Under the pieces are notes generated by a model. The model had not been told where the DNA came from, made no database searches, and saw nothing but the letters and a program-made list of their open reading frames with translations. From contig PLGA01000494.1 of assembly GCA_003139735.1 (NCBI GenBank), positions 11,331-28,261 on the forward strand: DNA of 16,931 nucleotides. Reading direction: 5' to 3'. This DNA is from Bryobacterales bacterium (GTDB taxonomy: Bacteria > Acidobacteriota > Terriglobia > Bryobacterales > Bryobacteraceae). Of this stretch, positions 13,769-16,931 are shown piece after piece; within the stretch, counting starts at the first letter, position 1, and each line of letters opens with the position of its first letter. The translations under genes and the position numbers were made by a program.

Positions 13769-14077
13769 TCAGACGCGGTTCTTCAGCAGCCATTCCACGT
13801 CGCGCTGGCCATGGATAATAGCGACTATTTCCAAAGGTTTCGTTTCGGGCCGGTAAACGATCAAGTATGAGTAGACCGGGAAGAACTTCACCGGCTCGTC
13901 TGTCAAATCTTTGCGCCAATGTCCGCTGCCGGGAAACCTCGTCAAGAAAACGATCTTGTCTCGAATTGCGGATTCCACCCGGTCCGCAATTTCTACGCCG
14001 GCTTCCTTCTTGACGTACCGCCAGACTTGGACCAGGTCAAGCGCTGCCTCCGGCGCAAGAACGTAGCGTTGCCTCAT
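13769..14077 (-). CDS. parE: ParE-family toxin
   Basis: Predicted toxin of a type II pair, 102 aa. The ParE/RelE fold pattern is clear: MRQRYVLAPEAALDLVQVWR then YVKKEAGVEIADRVESAIRD, FLTRFPGSGHWRKDLTDEPV, and FFPVYSYLIVYRPETKPLEI, VAIIHGQRDVEWLL. The ending HGQRDVEWLL and the GSGH-R-DL loop are hallmarks of ParE toxins, which in studied cases poison DNA gyrase. Start ATG at 14077 overlaps the antitoxin stop as ATGA, so the two are translationally coupled. The gene appears intact and all usual motifs are present. It should be named parE only in the toxin sense, not topoisomerase IV. Confidence 0.88.
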   Translation of the reverse strand: MRQRYVLAPEAALDLVQVWRYVKKEAGVEIADRVESAIRDKIVFLTRFPGSGHWRKDLTDEPVKFFPVYSYLIVYRPETKPLEIVAIIHGQRDVEWLLKNRV

Positions 14078-14331
14078 TCCGGCTGAGCTTTCCGCTCAGC
14101 CAGATAAGCGTCCAGTTGGTCCTCCGGGATTCCCTCGCCACGGTCGAGTTGCGCAATGCCCCGCCGGATCTTCGCGTCAATCGCCTCCCGGTTCGCCAGA
14201 AACCATCGATCCTGCTCCTCTTGCGTTTCGAGAAGCCGAAGCAATGTTTCCTCCGCGCTACCCGAGCCCGTCGCCTGAATCTGCCTTTGGATTCGGGCCG
14301 CCAGGGCCGCATCGTGAATCTCGATGTTCAT
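14074..14331 (-). CDS. parD: ParD-like antitoxin
   Basis: Antitoxin partner of the ParE toxin, 85 aa. The N-terminal half (MNIEIHDAALAARIQRQIQA, TGSGSAEETLLRLLETQEEQ) resembles the ribbon-helix-helix DNA-binding domain of ParD/CopG proteins. The C-terminal half (IRRGIAQLDRGEGIPEDQLD, AYLAERKAQ) is the usual ParD toxin-wrapping segment. I chose ATG at 14331; the frame is open further up to 14466, but that part is the antisense shadow of the molybdopterin subunit. The start codon lies within a 35-bp sequence that is repeated at 13458-13492. It begins 11 bp after the stop of the molybdenum enzyme gene and may be read through from it; it probably also represses itself, as known for the family. 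Confidence 0.85.
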   Translation of the reverse strand: MNIEIHDAALAARIQRQIQATGSGSAEETLLRLLETQEEQDRWFLANREAIDAKIRRGIAQLDRGEGIPEDQLDAYLAERKAQPE

Positions 14332-14371
14332 GGTCAACCCCATCATACCGCCCCGGACGCGGAGCTTCCCA
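14331..14371. repeat. Repeat R3, right flank of parDE and 3' end of the Mo-enzyme gene
   Basis: Bases 14331-14365 are identical to 13458-13492, and 14343-14371 match R2 with one change. It covers the parD ATG and the last nine or so codons (SSASGAV and stop) of the molybdopterin subunit gene. Confidence 0.75.
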
Positions 14372-16394
14372 CCCCCAGCGGCAGCATCGGCAGCGACCGC
14401 ACCCGCTGCCCGGTGGCGTCGAAAATGGCGTTCGCCACGGCCGGAGCGACGCCCATGATGGGGCACTCGCCCGCGCCGGCCGAAGCCAAATCCCTGCGGT
14501 CCACCAGCACGCTCTCGATCGCCGGCATATCCGCGAAGCGCGGAACGCGGTAGCGCGAAAGCCGGTTCGTTGTGATATTGCCCCCGGCGAAATCGATGCG
14601 CTCGTACAGCGCTCCGCCCAAACCCATCGCAACCGCGCCCTCAATCTGGTTGCGCAGGTGCTCCGGGTTGATCACGGCCCCGCATTCGAACGCCTCCACC
14701 ACGCGCAGTACCTTGACCGCGCCGGCGGAGACGCCCACCTCGGCGAAGGTGGCCACGTGCCCGCCCTTCTCGAACCCGGCCGACATGCCGAAGCCGTGGC
14801 CCGCCGTCTTCCTCCGGTTCTTCCAGCCGAACTTCTCGGCCGCCGCCTGGATGACGGCCACCAGCCGGTCGTCGTTCGAAGCGTTCTTGAGGCGGAATTC
14901 GAGCGGGTCCAAATTGACCGAGTGCGCCAACTCATCCATGTAGCACTCCCGCGCGAAGTTGTTGCCGGTCCCGGCCAGGCACCGGTACGATCCCTGCCGC
15001 AGCGGCGTTTTGGTTTGATGGACCTGTTCCCGCGCGCCCTTCACATTGTAGGGAGTGTTCAACGCGGCCGACCCGCCATTGTAATTATGGTGCTCCCACG
15101 CCGCGATGGTCCCATCCGGATTGGCCTTGCCTCCGACCTCAATCAACGCGCCCGGCCGGTAGTAAGCCCAGGTCATTTCCTCTTCGCGCGTCCAGTTCCG
15201 CTTGACGGGCTGGCCCACGGCCTTGGCCAGGATGGCGGCCTCCATGGCTGCGTCCGCGTTGTGCTTGCCGCCATAGCCCGACCCGGTATCGGGCATCACC
15301 ACGCGCACATTCTCCTCGGAGAGTTTGAACTGCTCCGCCAATTCGCTGCGCACGCCGAAGGGACGCTGGGTTCCGGTCCAAACCGTGAGTTTGCCGCCGC
15401 TCCATTCCGCGACCGCGGCGCGCGGCTCCAGCGGAACGTGCGCGATGTAGGCAATGGTATAAGTGGTCAGGCCGCCGTTGGTTGCCGGCCCGCTCGCGTT
15501 CTGCTTGAAATAAGCGAACACGTCCTTGCTGGAGGATTCGGCCGTCCCCGGCGTCCATTCCGCGCGCAGGGCTGCCAGCGCCTTCGACGCCGTATCGGGG
15601 TGCGGCGCCACCACGCCCACCACATCGGCGCCGAATCCCGCGCGCGGCGAGGCAAGCGTTTCGTGTACCACCTTGACGCCCGGCATGGCCTCGGCGGCCG
15701 ACTTATCGAGCGATGCCAGCTTCGCCCCGAATTGCGGCGGGTACAAAACCTTCGCGTGCAGCATGCCGGGGCGCGCGATGTCGTAAGGATACTTGTGCGC
15801 GCCCGTCACAATGTCGCGTCCGGTGACCTTGGCGACGGAAGTCCCGGCCACCTTCCACTGCGCCGGCGGAGTAATTGCCGCGTTGGACGGGATGGTTTGT
15901 AACAGCTTCTGTCCCTGGGTCAATTCTCCGAAACCGGCCGAGTGGCTGCCCGTTGTCACCTTGCCGTTGGCGATGGCCACGGTCGCGCGTTCCACGTTCC
16001 ATTTACGCGCCGCCAGGTCCACTAGCATTTCGCGCGCGGTGGCCGCCGCGTTGCGGATCTGCGGAAACATCCGTGGCGAGGTCTGGCTGCCGACCGTGCC
16101 GCCATCGTAAGGCGTCTGGTCCGTATCGCCCATGACAAAGTGAACCGACGCGACCGGCACGCGCAACTCCTCGGCCACCGCCGCTGTTAGCGACGTGCGC
16201 GCGTTCTGCCCGACTTCCACTTTGCCGGTGTACGCCGTGACCATGCCGTCTTCGCCGATGTGCAGCCAGGCGCTCACTTCCTGGGATACCTGGCGACCGC
16301 CGCCGCGCCCGGATTCCTGAGCGAAGAGTTCGTCCTCCACCAGCAAGACGGTAATCCCGCCGCCCAAAGCCGCTAGAAAATCGCGCCGCGTCAT
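14343..16394 (-). CDS. Molybdopterin-binding subunit of an IorB/xanthine dehydrogenase-family oxidoreductase, Tat-exported
   Basis: Large catalytic subunit of a molybdenum hydroxylase, 683 aa. Residues 1-28 are a Tat signal (TRRDFLAALGGGITVLL), so the enzyme acts in the periplasm. The aldehyde oxidase/xanthine dehydrogenase a/b hammerhead domain is at about 190-275 (VTGRDIVTGAHKYPYDIARP). Molybdopterin-binding parts follow: GTQRPFGVRSELAEQF (341-356), GSGYGGKHNADAAMEAA, RQGSYRCLAGTGNNFARECY (466-485) and GAGECPIMGVAPAVANAI (640-657) with the catalytic Glu643. This is the IorB type (isoquinoline 1-oxidoreductase, membrane-associated aldehyde dehydrogenase). The substrate is unknown: an aldehyde or N-heterocycle is likely. 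Start ATG at 16394 overlaps the stop of the iron-sulfur subunit (ATGA). The last residues are encoded in a repeat, so the C-terminus may have been changed by it. Confidence 0.92.
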   Translation of the reverse strand: MTRRDFLAALGGGITVLLVEDELFAQESGRGGGRQVSQEVSAWLHIGEDGMVTAYTGKVEVGQNARTSLTAAVAEELRVPVASVHFVMGDTDQTPYDGGTVGSQTSPRMFPQIRNAAATAREMLVDLAARKWNVERATVAIANGKVTTGSHSAGFGELTQGQKLLQTIPSNAAITPPAQWKVAGTSVAKVTGRDIVTGAHKYPYDIARPGMLHAKVLYPPQFGAKLASLDKSAAEAMPGVKVVHETLASPRAGFGADVVGVVAPHPDTASKALAALRAEWTPGTAESSSKDVFAYFKQNASGPATNGGLTTYTIAYIAHVPLEPRAAVAEWSGGKLTVWTGTQRPFGVRSELAEQFKLSEENVRVVMPDTGSGYGGKHNADAAMEAAILAKAVGQPVKRNWTREEEMTWAYYRPGALIEVGGKANPDGTIAAWEHHNYNGGSAALNTPYNVKGAREQVHQTKTPLRQGSYRCLAGTGNNFARECYMDELAHSVNLDPLEFRLKNASNDDRLVAVIQAAAEKFGWKNRRKTAGHGFGMSAGFEKGGHVATFAEVGVSAGAVKVLRVVEAFECGAVINPEHLRNQIEGAVAMGLGGALYERIDFAGGNITTNRLSRYRVPRFADMPAIESVLVDRRDLASAGAGECPIMGVAPAVANAIFDATGQRVRSLPMLPLGVGSSASGAV

Positions 16395-16864
16395 GCCGAG
16401 CCTCCTTTCCCTGCCGCCGCTTGAATTGCGCGGACGATCCTCGGATAGGTTCCGCACCGGCAGATGTGGCCGTTCATCCCACTGACAATCTGCGCTTCCG
16501 TGGGGTTGGGAGTCGCCTTGAGCAGCGCCACCGCGCCCAGGATCATGCCCGGGGTGCACCAGCCGCACTGCATGGCGTCGGCATTGAGAAAGGCATCCTG
16601 CACAGGGTGCAACTGCCCGGCCGGCGCGAGGCCCTCAATGGTGAGAATACGCTTGCCCGCCGCCGCCCCGACGCGCGTGATGCAGCTCTTGACCGGTTGC
16701 CCGTCGAGCAGCACGGTGCAGGCCGCGCATTGTCCCTCGCCGCAGCCATACTTCGTCCCCGTAAGATCGAGATCGTCCCGCAGGACGCTCAGAAGCATGC
16801 GGTCCGGATCTGCGTCGATCCGGCGCCGCGCCCCGTTGACATCCAGTTCCTTGATATTCGGCAT
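16391..16864 (-). CDS. [2Fe-2S] subunit of the molybdenum oxidoreductase (IorA/CoxS type)
   Basis: Small iron-sulfur subunit, 157 aa, that carries electrons from the molybdenum site. It has two domains. The plant-ferredoxin domain shows C41, C46 and C49 (GTKYGCGEGQCAACTVLLDG) and C61 (VKSC); the helical second domain shows C100, C103 (QCGWCTPGM) and C135, C137 (HICRCGTY). All eight ligands are present. It has no signal peptide, so it is probably exported folded together with the Tat-signal subunit encoded directly after it. I chose ATG at 16864 (MPNIKELDVNG); ATG at 16879 is possible. A third, cytochrome-type subunit is seen in some relatives but not here; the upstream side is cut off by the window end. 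Confidence 0.93.
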   Translation of the reverse strand: MPNIKELDVNGARRRIDADPDRMLLSVLRDDLDLTGTKYGCGEGQCAACTVLLDGQPVKSCITRVGAAAGKRILTIEGLAPAGQLHPVQDAFLNADAMQCGWCTPGMILGAVALLKATPNPTEAQIVSGMNGHICRCGTYPRIVRAIQAAAGKGGSA

Positions 16865-16885
16865 AGCCGACTCAATCATAACTCC

Positions 16886-16908
16886 GTGGGGCAGACCCCA
16901 TGGTCTGC
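16886..16908. repeat. GTGGGGCAG palindrome upstream of the Mo operon
   Basis: GCAGACC CCAT GGTCTGC, a 7-bp perfect stem with a 4-base loop after GTGGG. It shares the head GTGGGGCAG with the copy at 10406. It lies in the leader of the molybdenum-enzyme operon, 22 bases before its first ATG, where it could affect translation. Confidence 0.55.
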
Positions 16909-16912
16909 TCAT

Positions 16913-16931
16913 AGGCGTTAAGATAAGCCCG
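16913..16931. repeat. Right copy of the 19-bp terminal inverted repeat
   Basis: aggcgttaagataagcccg is the exact reverse complement of bases 4-22 and ends at the last base of the window. Confidence 0.7.

Noticed and set aside
14244..15902. 552-codon open frame on the plus strand
   Set aside because: It is the antisense shadow of the molybdopterin subunit, whose motifs are unmistakable; its own translation is Arg/His/Gly-rich without domain signs.

Overview
The window looks like a 16.9 kb piece of a high-GC bacterial chromosome. The best guess from protein style is an acidobacterium of the Solibacter/Bryobacter type; this is inference and was not tested by search. The main hints are the rpmH-rnpA-yidD-yidC-jag block, a Tat-exported IorAB-type molybdenum enzyme and many short palindromic repeats. 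Every supported gene lies on the minus strand, so transcription runs from high to low coordinates.

Region 1 (42-5241) is one compact gene string read right to left: rpmH (L34), rnpA (RNase P protein), yidD, yidC and jag, the classic ribosome/membrane-insertion cluster that often sits near the replication origin. It continues with no real gap into a KdpD-like sensor kinase and a KdpE-like response regulator. No dnaA, DnaA-box cluster, mnmE or kdpFABC genes are visible. Two start codons here are odd: rnpA has no ATG/GTG/TTG anywhere in its frame, and yidD seems to start at CTG.

Region 2 (5242-7066) is accessory DNA. It holds a three-hairpin repeat, a RelE-type toxin with its antitoxin, a DUF433 protein with a RelB-like tail followed by a broken relE, and a short unassigned Cys-containing ORF.

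Region 3 (7174-13324) reads trmFO, xerC, a MATE exporter, a soluble PRC/MgtE_N/CBS protein and an Nramp-family transporter with an altered metal site. The last two are 3 bp apart and look like a split magnesium or divalent-metal uptake system: the cytosolic sensor half of MgtE beside an unrelated SLC11-fold permease. This is the most interesting system in the window.

Region 4 (13325-14342) is repeat-rich and carries a parDE toxin-antitoxin pair bracketed by direct repeats. Region 5 (14343-16864) is a two-gene molybdenum hydroxylase, a [2Fe-2S] subunit followed by a Tat-signal molybdopterin subunit.

The first and last bases carry the same 19-bp sequence in inverted orientation, which probably marks where an assembly broke at a repeat. 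Three families of short repeats (three-hairpin units, GTGGGGCAG palindromes and a 93-bp direct repeat) are spread through the window, one of them inside the MATE coding sequence.
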